Shown here piece by piece: positions 47,013-57,482 of a stretch of DNA of 64,000 nucleotides. Origin of the DNA: Deroplatys truncata (taxonomy: Eukaryota > Arthropoda > Insecta > Mantodea > Mantidae); NCBI GenBank assembly GCA_030765065.1, contig CM060981.1, positions 228,973,152 through 229,037,151 of the forward strand, in the 5' to 3' direction. Every line of letters starts with the position of its first letter. The first letter of the stretch is position 1. The position numbers and the translations under genes were made by a program. The notes beneath the pieces are model-generated. The model did not search any database. It saw nothing but the letters and a program-made list of their open reading frames with translations, and had not been told where the DNA came from.

Positions 47013-47506
47013 CAGGGTTATTCAAAAAGAAGGAACAGACTTTAAATATTTATTTCTAGTGAACGACAATAGATGGCGACACATGCAATGCAGTACTGAA
47101 TAGAGAAAAGCTCGAAATTTTATGTTATGTGTTCAAAATGAGCACTATTTGTTATGCGAGGACGACCAGTGCTTTTCCGTTTGCATACGCAACCATCTTC
47201 TACGAATTTATTGTATCAATTGTAAATTTTTTATGACGAGGCGGCTCGTTGTTGAACTTACAACGAAATGCGTGCTATAATGAAACAATGGATTCATTCT
47301 TTGTCTAATGCAGCACACAAAACGCCTTTTCCTGTGGCGTCGCCATTTTCTCCTAAACAAACACAGCGGCACTGAATGGAACTAATAGGTGGGGCTTAAA
47401 ACTTTGAAATTTCCTCTATTCAATGACGTGTCGTGTGTGTCACTATCCATTGTCGTTCATTAAAAATGAATATTTAGAATCTTTTCCTTCTTTTTGAATA
47501 ACCCTG
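47013..47506 (-). mobile_element. Transposon deletion derivative with ~110-bp inverted repeats
   Basis: Left end CAGGGTTATTCAAAAAGAAG at 47013. The right end is its inverse up to 47506, with inverted similarity continuing through GAACGACAAT. TA precedes the left end; the right flank reads TG-TA, so the duplication is mutated there. The centre keeps a minus-strand scrap resembling a transposase C-terminus (a FEHI-like end near 47145). At 494 bp it is non-autonomous. Confidence 0.8.
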
Positions 47507-47715
47507 TGTATGCAACCCGCAGTTTATAATCTAATGTGAAAACATCGACCCTTTTAGAGAACAAACTGTTATTGTAGCTCTGTTCTTCTATTCGGCACTA
47601 TACATAACTAGCATTAATGATTAAAGGCCTGAATGAGAACCAAGGAACTGCAAACAGCCTTAAAAAGGTCGGTTCTTCATGGATATAATGCTTGCAAGGA
47701 AGTAGAGGAGTGTTC
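47507..47715. other. Unassigned sequence
   Basis: Nothing recognised. Confidence 0.35.
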
Positions 47716-47793
47716 TCAGCGATTTAGCTGAGTGGGTTAGCTGCCGGAATATGGTTTAGCACAGGTTAGCTTCTGAGGTTCAATCTAATACAG
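47716..47793 (+). repeat. tRNA-like sequence, SINE head
   Basis: TTAGCTGAGTGGGTTAGCTG is a good A box (47724-47743) and GAGGTTCAATCT a B box (47775-47786). A TTTC/TTTA-rich simple repeat follows at 47809-47845, as in many SINE tails. Pairing is poor, so a functional tRNA is unlikely. Confidence 0.5.
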
Positions 47794-48173
47794 GCATCAA
47801 GTGTTTGGATTCTTTCTTTCTTTATTTATTTCTTTCTTTCTCCTTGTGTTTATTTTCTGCATTTTAGTATACTAATTTATTTATTTTTGTTATTTGCTCT
47901 CCTGTGAGCCAAAGACATAACAATTACAAGCAGATAATTGTGCATCATGTTTACCGTAATAATCTGTATCGTATCTGTGTTGTAAATCGTGTTACGTAGT
48001 TAGCTTTCGTTCTGTTGGGCGCATATCGACGATATTAAATATAACAGTTTTTGTTACACATTTAAACTTTATGTTTCATTGCTTCTTTTGACAAAGGAGT
48101 TGTAAATTTGCTAAGTTCACGAGTAAACAGAATAATAAATTGTTAAAGAGCGTGGACTTCATCAAGAAAGTAA
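47794..48173. other. Simple repeat then unassigned sequence
   Basis: Pyrimidine-rich TTTC repeat at 47809-47845. Otherwise nothing recognised. Confidence 0.4.
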
Positions 48174-48300
48174 ATGTTCAAAAATGACGACCACCTTCAT
48201 CAATGCACATTTGTGTGCGTTGCCGGAGAGACCTTCTTGCATGCTGTAACATGCGCGGTGTAATCCGCCTGCATTCTTCATGTATGAGTGTGCCCGTATA
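48174..48300 (-). pseudogene. Transposase C-terminal scrap
   Basis: The minus strand reads RITPRMLQHARRSLRQRTQM, then CIDEGGRHF, then a stop. Many DUF4817-type transposases end in a GGxHFEHLL motif after an arginine-rich helix of this kind. Only the last 40 or so codons survive, and no inverted repeats were found around it. Confidence 0.6.
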
Positions 48301-48442
48301 TGATTTGGGCTTTGCGGTGGAAAACATGATTATTCTATTTTGTACACACTTATAATGTTATCAGAAATGTTATCTTTATCATAATATCAAATTTTAGGCC
48401 CAAAGAGATAAAATAAAGGCTAATAAAAAGTCATAACTTAAC
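48301..48442. other. Unassigned sequence
   Basis: Nothing recognised. Confidence 0.3.
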
Positions 48443-48520
48443 CTGAAGGATTTGAACCCGAACTGAAATGACACAGTGTTAAAGTAACCCTGATAATACC
48501 ATTCGGCTAATGTTACCTTG
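48443..48520 (-). repeat. tRNA-like sequence, SINE head or tRNA pseudogene
   Basis: On the minus strand, ATTAGCCGAATGG (A-box-like) is followed after about 40 bp by CGGGTTCAAATCC (good B box). The stems do not form a convincing cloverleaf. Confidence 0.45.
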
Positions 48521-49189
48521 CGAGCTTAGATTCCTATACGAATTAGTAATCGCAGAAGTAGACCCCACCTCGAATCTTTACACGCTTTTTGCAGCGTTAT
48601 ACAGTGTTTTGAGATCGGTTTGGTAGTTTTAATTCAAACAAATAAACTGCATCAGTCATTACAATTAGTGTATGAACTGAAATATGCCTAGTTTGTGACA
48701 GAAGAAATATTATCTACTTAATACTTAGGATTTTTTGACAAGGCTGTACAACATTGACTAACAGCTTAAATCCAATTGGTCGCACTGCGTAGATCTGCAA
48801 TTTTGTTTTCAAATGGTTTTGTCAACCGATTCATGTGATAGGCTGTTTCTTCAGGAGCGTTTTCAAAGTGGTGCATGAATGTACGCTAAAGAATAAAAGT
48901 TTGTAAAATCAGCTAACAGTGCTTTTGCAGCTCCCAGTGTCAGGGTAGGATGTTTTTGGAATCGACATATATGGCGATTGCATTCTGTCCCGTAAAACAC
49001 TTATGCACTGAGTTATCTGTCCTACCTCTATAAAGTGTTATGCAAATCAGCCATTAGAAGGCATTCAAGAAAGGCGTAAGTCAAATATGTCGCTTAGCAC
49101 GTTGCATAATTCAAAAATAAATAGGCACATCTGACTCACCTGGTATATCTGAGAGAGAGAGAGAGAAACAATAGCATAACAAAAAAACA
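48521..49189. other. Unassigned sequence with a (GA)n run
   Basis: The GA tract is at 49151-49166. No gene seen. Confidence 0.4.
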
Positions 49190-50122
49190 AAATGTTGGTA
49201 TCCAAACTTGGTATTTAAATTCAAAGATTTCCAAGAAAAGCCAAGCCGCTCTTTACACGGAACGTTTTTCGAAATGTTTTCATTTTCCGAAAAATATCTC
49301 GAACGACTTTAATTAAATATATATATATGTATTAAAGGTATCTATTTGCATTAGAAATAAAATATATATCTTGAATTTTATGCAAATAGTTGTTAAGTCA
49401 TTATTTGGAAATAATTTTTTGTAACCTTGCACAACCGGTAAACGTTAAGCGATAGACGAAAACGTACTCCACAAGAAATATAGGTCTCTTTAAAACAGAC
49501 AACTTACTTCCAATAAATTTTTTGTGGCATCAGCATTTCGAAATATCCGTTATTAATGCTTCGAGTTGTTCAATACTTAGCCAGTCTTTTAAACTCCTGT
49601 CAATTTTCATGGAAAGAAATGGAATTTTAGGCCAGCGTATAGCGCCCAGTTCTAAAACATTTGACTATCGCTATTCCCTTTGTATGTATAATAAAATATG
49701 TAATGCAGCTATTTCTGGAAAGTTTTATCGCGATTAAAATGAAGTAGATAGGAAAATAAACATTCATGTGAATAGAATCAGACGACTGAAAAATTCAATA
49801 CCATAACCGGGATTTGAACCACGGATCTCCAGGTTTCCGTCCGGTTGCTCTAACCACTGAGCTACCATGGAAACATGCCGGCCCGACATTAAATTCTCCA
49901 ACTGATTCACATTTTTCCCTGTGAATAACAAGGAGATCTCAAATTGTATCCATATGGCATACCCCAATGGCGACTTACAATGTTGTATTTTAAGTCGTCT
50001 GATTCTACCTGTCCAACACGCGGCTTGTGTGGATGAACAGTTAATTCCATTGATATGAATAGTTTGCATGCCGAGTAATAAATGATAGAGGGTAGAAAAA
50101 CACTCGTGAATATAGCACATGT
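49190..50122 (+). repeat. WR1 old copy interrupted by a tRNA-bearing insert
   Basis: WR1 sequence at 49190-49772 (CCAAACTTGGTATTTAAATT to AACATTCATGTGAA) resumes at about 50063 and ends with CTCGTGAATATAGCACATGT. The 5' end is missing. It belongs to the older subfamily. Confidence 0.75.
49773..50007 (-). mobile_element. Short element with 15-bp perfect inverted ends and an internal tRNA-like sequence
   Basis: TAGAATCAGACGACT at 49773-49787 is the exact inverse of 49993-50007. With TA read as target site, the ends would be 13 bp, as in a Tc1/mariner-type MITE. Inside, on the minus strand (49800-49872), lies GGTAGCTCAGTGGTTAGAGC with a perfect A box, and GTGGTTCAAATCCCGG with a perfect B box at the right distance, plus a D-arm (GCTC/GAGC). 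Alternatively, imperfect direct repeats CATTCATGTGAATAG (49761) and CATTGATATGAATAG (about 50047-50063) bracket a larger insert, which would fit a SINE with target duplication. Confidence 0.7.
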
Positions 50123-50764
50123 GATTCGTTTTATTTTATTTTCATTTGTTTATGTAATGTTTTAGGTGTACATGTAGGAAATTAGCATCATCATCATCAG
50201 ATTTCATATGCTTAGACTGCTTATTCACAATCCAGAAGTACGTAGCCTTTACAGAATGTATTCATACATGTTTGCGGTTGTTAATAATATATAAGGCCTT
50301 ACTCAAAAGTAGGAAGATAGAGTGCAAATGGCAGCAAGCCCTTTTGTAAGTTATTCCATCAGGTGGACAACAAAGCCAACCTCTGGCTTCAAACAAATCC
50401 TTTCAGGCACTACCACAAAAGCTGTATCCATGGGGCGTAACTCTACACTGACACTAGAAATCCGCTTTAACAACTATGCAAATACCACTCTCTCTATGCC
50501 ATACCTGCATGGAGTGTTCTAAATGATGAATTCATTTATATGGTAATGGTGTTCGCTGAAAGAAGGACAGGCCGACACTGTAATCATCTGGTTCACTTTA
50601 GCTTTCCCAGATGGCCAACCAAATTGGCAATCACTGGAAAGGCTGATGGAGTGCTGGACTAGAGGCAACTAGCAAATGTATCCCTTTAGCTTTGCTTATT
50701 TCATTTTCATAGTGTGAAACCATTCTCCCAAAGGGTGTTGCTCAGTAGAAGGATGTTTAAAAGC
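50123..50764. other. Unassigned sequence
   Basis: A 66-codon open frame at 50322-50522 has no family resemblance. Nothing else seen. Confidence 0.4.
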
Positions 50765-51004
50765 ATCTGATATGTTACATTAATTTGTCTTTTTCTATTC
50801 ACTTTTCTACAAAATCTTACTAAAAGCTCATTCTTCTATCTCTTTCATGTTAATCCAGATTAACATTTTCAGAAATGTTGTAGATATAAGTGGAAAACAG
50901 TAGGCTTGTGTGATGCTTACATCCTTTAAAAGTGGAGCGCTATATCAAAGCTTTGAAAACTGTTTGCATGACCACCAGAAAATATATGATTTTACTTTTT
51001 CCAT
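50765..51004 (-). repeat. WR1 old 3'-end fragment
   Basis: It begins TCTGATATGTTACATT and continues TTCATGTTAATCCAGATTAA. Diverged; it ends where the next copy starts. Confidence 0.7.
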
Positions 51005-51733
51005 TTGCAGAAACTATCTTATTGCTAATTTTCTTGTAGGTGCAAGTGGAATATGGTAGGTTTTAAGCGATAGTCAAATATTTAAGAGCTGGTTGCTATA
51101 TGGAACATTACATTCTCTTTGCGTGTCCAGGACATAAACAAGAATAACGAATTCCTATTGGGGAAAAAGTATTGTAAAATTCAAACAAATCACAAGAAAT
51201 ATCTCGGAAATGGTTCACTCCAGAAACAAAAAAAAGTATATGGCATAAATTGTGTGTTTTAAAGGGCTCTACATTTTTTTTGTGTAGAAAAATGCCTATC
51301 TCCTACGGTTTACAAATTATGGAAAAGTCATCCAGAAAGAAAACGACTTCTGAGGACATTCTCAGAAAATTCAAGATATACGTTTTATTTGAAAATACCT
51401 TAAACATATGATATTTTAATCAAAATCGTTAGAGTCGTTTTTGAGAAAATCAAAATGTTCCAAAAATGTTTCACGTAAAGTGTAGTCTGGGGTGGCAGGG
51501 TTTTCTTGAAAATCTTACGTCGCATTTATGAAACACCGTGAACCTAAATAACAACTTTGGTGTTTTTGTGACTTTTCGTATTGAGTTACTTTGTTCACAC
51601 ACAAACCTTTTCTAAAAGTACTTTTTTGTATTCAGGGACCTCAAAACATGTATTTCCGGTGAAATCTAATTATCGAAGTTTTGGGTGGAATGCTATACTT
51701 CCTCTACTTATTATAAGTACTAGAGAAAGTAAA
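51005..51733 (-). repeat. WR1 copy lacking the 3' hairpin
   Basis: From TTTGCAGAAACTATCTTATT to TTATAAGTACTAGAGAAAGT. Moderately diverged. Confidence 0.85.
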
Positions 51734-52058
51734 AACTAATAGAGTTATCACTTGAAAGGGTTTAAGTACATGAAATATCAAGCCCAAAACAAACAATACC
51801 TCGGAGATAGTTAACGCCACATTTAGTTTCTGTTTATTTTACGTCGCTTTAACTGCCTGGTCATATCTCGACTGATCTGTAAGGAGACACCTCGCGGATC
51901 GGTAGTTAGTCTCCTGTACCATACCATCCTACTTCGTCATGCTTCCACAGAGGCCTTAGTGCACATCAACTGTGCAAATGTCATCACGGTGCCGTCCAGC
52001 CTGTCTGCTTTCATTACCTGTGGATGTATAGTACAGCATTCGCTATTATCGTCTATTT
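51734..52058. other. Unassigned sequence
   Basis: Nothing recognised between two WR1 copies. The stretch 51840-52010 is GC-richer. Confidence 0.4.
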
Positions 52059-53011
52059 TTACTCTCTCTACTACGTATAGTAAGTAGGGGAAGTATTGTA
52101 TTCCACCCAAAAATTCGATACCGAGATTTCACCGGAAATATATGTTTTGAGACCCCCTGAATCCAAAAAAATCATTTTTGGAAACATGTCCGTGTGTGTG
52201 TGTCTGTGTCTGTGAACAGTATAACTCAGAAACGAACAGTCGGATAAACACCAAACTTGGTATTTAGGTTCAGTATCTTCCAGAGATGCGACACGAAGGT
52301 TTTCAAGAAAATCTCCCCACCCCAGATTACTCTTTACATGGAACATTTTTTGAAAATTTTAATTTTCTCAAAAATAGATCTAAAGATTTTGATTAAAATA
52401 TCATATGTTTAACATATTTTTATGACAAATAAAATGTATATCTTGAATTTTCTGGGAAGGTCTCCAAAAGTATTCTTCATTGTGAACGACTTCTGCATAA
52501 CTGGTAAACCATAAAAGATAGACAAACATTTACTACAGCAAAATGTAGATCGCATTAAAATACACAATTTATGTAATATACATTTTTGTTGTTGAGTGAA
52601 GCATTTTGGAGATATTGCCTGTTATTCCCTTAAATTTTTCAATACTTATTTTCTCAAATGGGAATTCGTTATTCATTTTTTTGGCTTGGATATGCAAAGA
52701 GTATTAACCTGTGGCAAAGAGAATGGTGCTGCACCTAGCAACCAGCTATTAAGATATATGTCTATGCTTAAAGGCTACTGTATTTCTATATTACCCTTGC
52801 AAATACAAAACAAGGGGAACATAGTACGCCTTAAGCGATAGTCAAATATTTTTAGAACTGGTCGCTATGTTTAAAACGTAATTCTCTTTGCATGTCAAAG
52901 ATCGTTGCTGCAAATGTTTATCTCGATTAATATGAAATAGATGGAGAATAAAAGTTTGTAAAAATAGTTTGTACAAGAGTAGAGAAAGTCATGTGAGTGT
53001 AACACATCAGA
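52059..53011 (+). repeat. WR1 full-length copy, long form, well preserved
   Basis: It begins TTACTCTCTCTACTACGTAT and ends CATGTGAGTGTAACACATCAG, 953 bp. It is the best-preserved long-form copy, with the CA tract as TGTGTGTGTGTCTGTGTCTG. A suitable reference copy. Confidence 0.94.
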
Positions 53012-53084
53012 TTTTTTAATTTTACTATTGTCTTATGTTTAGTGCATTTGGGTCGTGGTATTAAGTATCCAATCTGGTATTTGC
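53012..53084. other. Spacer between WR1 copies
   Basis: T-rich spacer. Confidence 0.4.
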
Positions 53085-53460
53085 CTTGGGAAGCCATAAG
53101 GTTGTATTTGACGTAAACTATACACTTTACCGATATCTACATGTTTTGTGTAGTAAGGCTATGTCTATTTCTTATAGTTTACGAACTATACAAAACTTAT
53201 TTAGAACGAAGAGGACTATCCACAGAAAGTTTTAAGTTATACATGTTTTTCTCATACAAATGTCTTAAGCATGTTTTTTAATCAAAATTGTTTTAGTCAT
53301 TTTTTAGGAAATAAAAAAAGCTCAAAAGCTTCCGTGTAGAATGTAGTTGTAGTGGGCTACTTTATTAAAAATCTTCGTTCACATCCTCGGAAGACGCTGA
53401 ATTAAAACTCTGAGTTTGGAATTTAACCAACTTTTCGTTTTTCAGTTGAGCTGTTTATAG

Positions 53461-55578
53461 ATACCCACACACACCACCCACACACCACACACATACACCC
53501 CACACACACACCACACACATACACCCCACACACACACACCACACACACTCACCCCACACACACCACACACATACACCCCACACACACCACACACATACAC
53601 CCCACACACACCACACACACTCACTCACACCACACACACTCACCACACACACCACCCACACACCACACACATACACCCAACACACACCACACACCCACAC
53701 CACACACACCACACACACTCACCCCACACACACACCACACACACTCACCACACACACACACTCACCACACACCACACACCCACACCACACACACCACACA
53801 CACTCACCACACACACACCACACACACACCACCCACACCACACACATACACACCACACACACTCACCCCACACACACCACACACCCACACCACACACATA
53901 CACACACACCACACACACTGACCACACATACTCACCCCACACACGCAGCACACACACTCACCACACACCACACGCCACACACATACACCCCACACACACT
54001 CACCACACGCCACACGCCACACACCCACACACATACACCCCGCACACACACACCACACGCCCACACCACACACACCACACGCCACACACATACACAACAC
54101 ACACGCACCACACACACTCACTCACCACACACCCACACACATACACCACACACACACCACACACACATACACACACACCACACACACTCACCCCACACAC
54201 CCAGCACACACACTCACCACACACCACACGCCACACACCCACACACACATACACACACCACACACACACACCACACACATACACACACCACACACACACA
54301 CACACCACACACATACACACACCACATACACATACACACACCACACACACTCACCACACACACTCACCCCACACACTCAGCACACACACTCACCACACAC
54401 CACACGCCACACACCCACACACATACACCCCACACACACTCACCACACACCACACACACACCACATACATCATACACACACCACACACACCACATACATC
54501 ACACACACCACATACATCACACACACACCACATACATCACACACACACCACATACACCACACACATACACACACCACATACATCACACACACACCACATA
54601 CATCATACACACACCACATACACCACACACATACACACACCCACACATACACACTCCACACGCACACACACCCACATACCCACACACATACACACACCCA
54701 CATACCCACACACATACACACACCACACCACACACACATACACACACCACACACACACACCACATACATCATACACACACCACATACACCACACACACAC
54801 ACCACATACACCACACACATACACACACCACACCACACACACCACATACACCACACACACACACCACACCACATACATCATACACACACCACATACACCA
54901 CACACACCACATACACCACACACACACCACACCACATACATCATACACACACCACACCACATACATCATACACACACCACATACACCACACACACCACAT
55001 ACACCACACACACACACCACACCACATACATCATACACACACCACATACACCACACACACCACATACACCACACACACACACCACACCACATACATCATA
55101 CACACACCACATACACCACACACACCACACCACATACATCATACACACACCACATACACCACACACACACACCACATACCCACACACATACACACACCAC
55201 ACCACACACACATACACACACCACACACACACACACACCACATACATCATACACACACCACATACACCACACACATACACACACCACATATATCACACAC
55301 ACCACATACATCACACACACACTACATACATCATACACACACCACATACACCACACACATACACACACCACATATATCACACACACCACATACATCACAC
55401 ACACACTACATACATCATACACACACCACATACACCACACACATACACACACCACATACACCACACACATACACCACACACATACACACACCACATACAC
55501 CACACACCACATACACCACACACACATACACACGCCGCACACCACACATACGCACAGACCCACACACATACACACACA
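53461..55578. repeat. (CACACACC/CACACTCACC/CACATACACC)n minisatellite array
   Basis: More than 2.1 kb of CA-rich tandem repeats with superimposed units. Up to about 54460, CACACACCACACACACTCACC-type units dominate. After that, units with CACATACATCA and CACATACACCA take over. The boundaries coincide with the CA tract position of WR1. The array is free of stops on the minus strand, which creates many spurious Cys/Val-rich open frames. Confidence 0.95.
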
Positions 55579-55579
55579 T

Positions 55580-55856
55580 AGTCGTCCTCCGTGGGCTAGT
55601 GGCACCGTGCTAACTTCTGGTTCCCAAGGTCGCGGGTTCAAACCCGGCGGAGGGCGTAAAAATCCTTAGCACGGCTTCCTTCGTAAGGGAAATAAAGCCG
55701 GTGGTTCCATGTCGTAGATTTACGGCACGTAAAAGAACCTCAAGCCTGATAAAGAGGCCTCTGAGCAAAATTACCGGTGTTTCACGCCCAATATAGAATG
55801 GGACCCTAAGAACCATAGTAGTTAAAGAGCATCCATAAATAAAACTCGATTTAATT
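55580..55856 (+). mobile_element. tRNA-derived SINE, family S1, inside the CA array
   Basis: It begins CGTCCTCCGTGGGCTAGTGG, has the perfect B box GGGTTCAAACCC and ends with CCATAGTAGTTAAAGAGC and AAATAAAAC. The most complete S1 copy here. Array sequence continues on both sides (55578 and 55861), so the SINE inserted after the expansion began. Confidence 0.88.
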
Positions 55857-55860
55857 TTTT

Positions 55861-55973
55861 CACACATACACACACACCACACACACATACACACACACCA
55901 CACACACATACACACACCACACACACATTCACACACACACCAGACACACACCACATACACCCCCACACACACT
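55861..55973. repeat. CA-rich array, distal part
   Basis: Continuation of the array beyond the SINE, with CACACACCACACACACATA-type units. Confidence 0.92.
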
Positions 55974-56105
55974 ACTGATCGTTTTCTGTGAGCTCTTTTT
56001 GGATTCAGAGAGCTCTAAAATGTGTTACCAATGATGAAGTTTCGGTATCGAATTTTTGGGTGGAATGCAACAGCTGCTTCCTCTACATACTATGGGCAAA
56101 ATGTC

Positions 56106-56402
56106 AGAAAAAGTAAAAGTTTTTAACACACGTATGCCAAAAAATTCTGCGACATCCTTCCATTCATAAATAGTATTGAGGGCGGTCTTTGGAAGCTAAA
56201 TTTAATGCAAGTTACAATGAGGTGTCAGAAAATGAAGATTCCTCAACTGCAGTAGGTTATTTTCTGCATGGATTATAGTTTTATTATATTTTTCCTCAAT
56301 ATCTATTGAAAATGTCCCTGGCTTAGAACAAGTTATAAGTCTGATTGTTATGAACATCGCATCTATTTCATCATGTTTCTCATCTTTGCTTGCATAGGTA
56401 TA
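56106..56402. other. Unassigned sequence
   Basis: Nothing recognised. Confidence 0.35.
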
Positions 56403-56728
56403 TAAGGTGAACCATTTAAGTCGAGACTTTATAATATCTCCAAAACTAAGCGTTGTAGAAAGAAATGTCTTTGATAAAAGTTGCTTGATATTATGGGGAA
56501 AATAAATGCCATTAGTCGTGTTTTATTTGTAGGACGTTGTGATGGTCATTTTAGGGTCAATTTAAATTGTGGACCCTAAAATGACCATCATAACGTCCTC
56601 CAAACCAACAACGACTAATGGTATTTACTTTCCCCCATAATATCAAGCAACTTTTATCAAAGACAGTTCTTTGTACAACGCTTAGTTTTGGAGATATTGT
56701 ACAGTCTCAACTTGAATGGTTCACCCTG
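56403..56728. mobile_element. Foldback MITE, near-palindromic
   Basis: A 326-bp near-perfect palindrome. The right end, read inward, is CAGGGTGAACCATTCAAGTT. The left end matches it (TAAGGTGAACCATTTAAGTC). Shared inner blocks include AAAACTAAGCGTTGTA, AAAGTTGCTTGATATTATGG and TGATGGTCATTTTAGGGTC. TA lies on both sides (56401-56402, 56729-56730), pointing to a Tc1/mariner-type transposase. It has no coding content. Confidence 0.92.
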
Positions 56729-57019
56729 TATAGATGTAACAAAATCGTAAACAACCTTACAGACGTGCTAACTACAAATAACAACGCTCCAATCCCATTT
56801 TACTACTTTTTGTATGAGGTTTTGTTTTAAGTTTCTAGGTCTGAAAGCTGGAATAATAAGTTAGCATTTATAAACAGGTTACTATGGCATAATGTTAGTA
56901 TTTATGCGACGTCTTTTTTAATTTGTCCGGACTCACGGGCCATATTTCTGACCTTTTTACGAATTAATATATGACCAGGGAACCGAGAGACACCTCACAC
57001 CTCGACCCAACGCGGATCT
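56729..57019. other. Unassigned sequence
   Basis: Nothing recognised. Confidence 0.35.
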
Positions 57020-57392
57020 TTTGTAATTTATACAAAATAAAATGTTTTGTGACGTTAATTTCTTCCAAGATGTTTCCTGTTATTGGATTAAATTTTAAAT
57101 TACTTCCTACTTTTCTCAAAAGAAAAATCACTATTTTTTCCCTCATTATCATGCAAGGAGAACGCAATATCAAAGGCATCACATAGCGACCAGACCAGCT
57201 ACTAAAAGATTTGACCATAGCTTAAGCCTACTGTATTTCCCTTATTCCCCTGTATCTATAAGGGAATGTGCAATAAGATGATTGCTGTAAATATTTGTCT
57301 CAATTAACATGAAGTAGATAGAAGAAAAAACTTTTGTAAAAATAGTTTGTTGAAGAATGGGTAGAGGAAATCGTGTGGGTGTAAGAGATCAA
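57020..57392 (+). repeat. WR1 old 3' fragment
   Basis: Recognisable by CATGCAAGGAGAACGCAATA, TTAACATGAAGTAGATAGAA and a degenerate hairpin end (CGTGTGGGTGTAAGAGATCA). Confidence 0.75.
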
Positions 57393-57482
57393 ATTTTTAA
57401 CAATTAAACGCACCCATATTCACTCCCACATTCATACTTCCCGACTCTTTTGGGAATAAGGAATGATTCTGTTTAAAAAAAT

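Larger units (their letters stand above)
53085..56105 (-). repeat. WR1 copy with massively expanded CA tract
   Basis: WR1 body lies at 53085-53460 (CTATGTCTATTTCTTATAGT through TTGAGCTGTTTATAGA) and its continuation at 55975-56105 (TTCGGTATCGAATTTTTGGG to the terminus). In ordinary copies these parts are separated by 20-90 bp of CA tract. Here they are 2.5 kb apart, separated by the array and a SINE. Confidence 0.85.

Noticed and set aside
49800-49872. Functional tRNA gene on the minus strand
   Set aside because: The A and B boxes are good, but the anticodon and T stems have mismatches and position 33 is not T. A tRNA-derived repeat is the better call.
53461-55578. CRISPR-like regular repeats
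   Set aside because: Units are short, contiguous and without unique spacers, in a eukaryotic context. This is a minisatellite.
53442-55972. Many overlapping Cys/Val/Trp-rich open frames on the minus strand
   Set aside because: They are translations of the CA-rich tandem array, which has no stop codons in several frames. There is no protein family, and composition simply follows the repeat unit.
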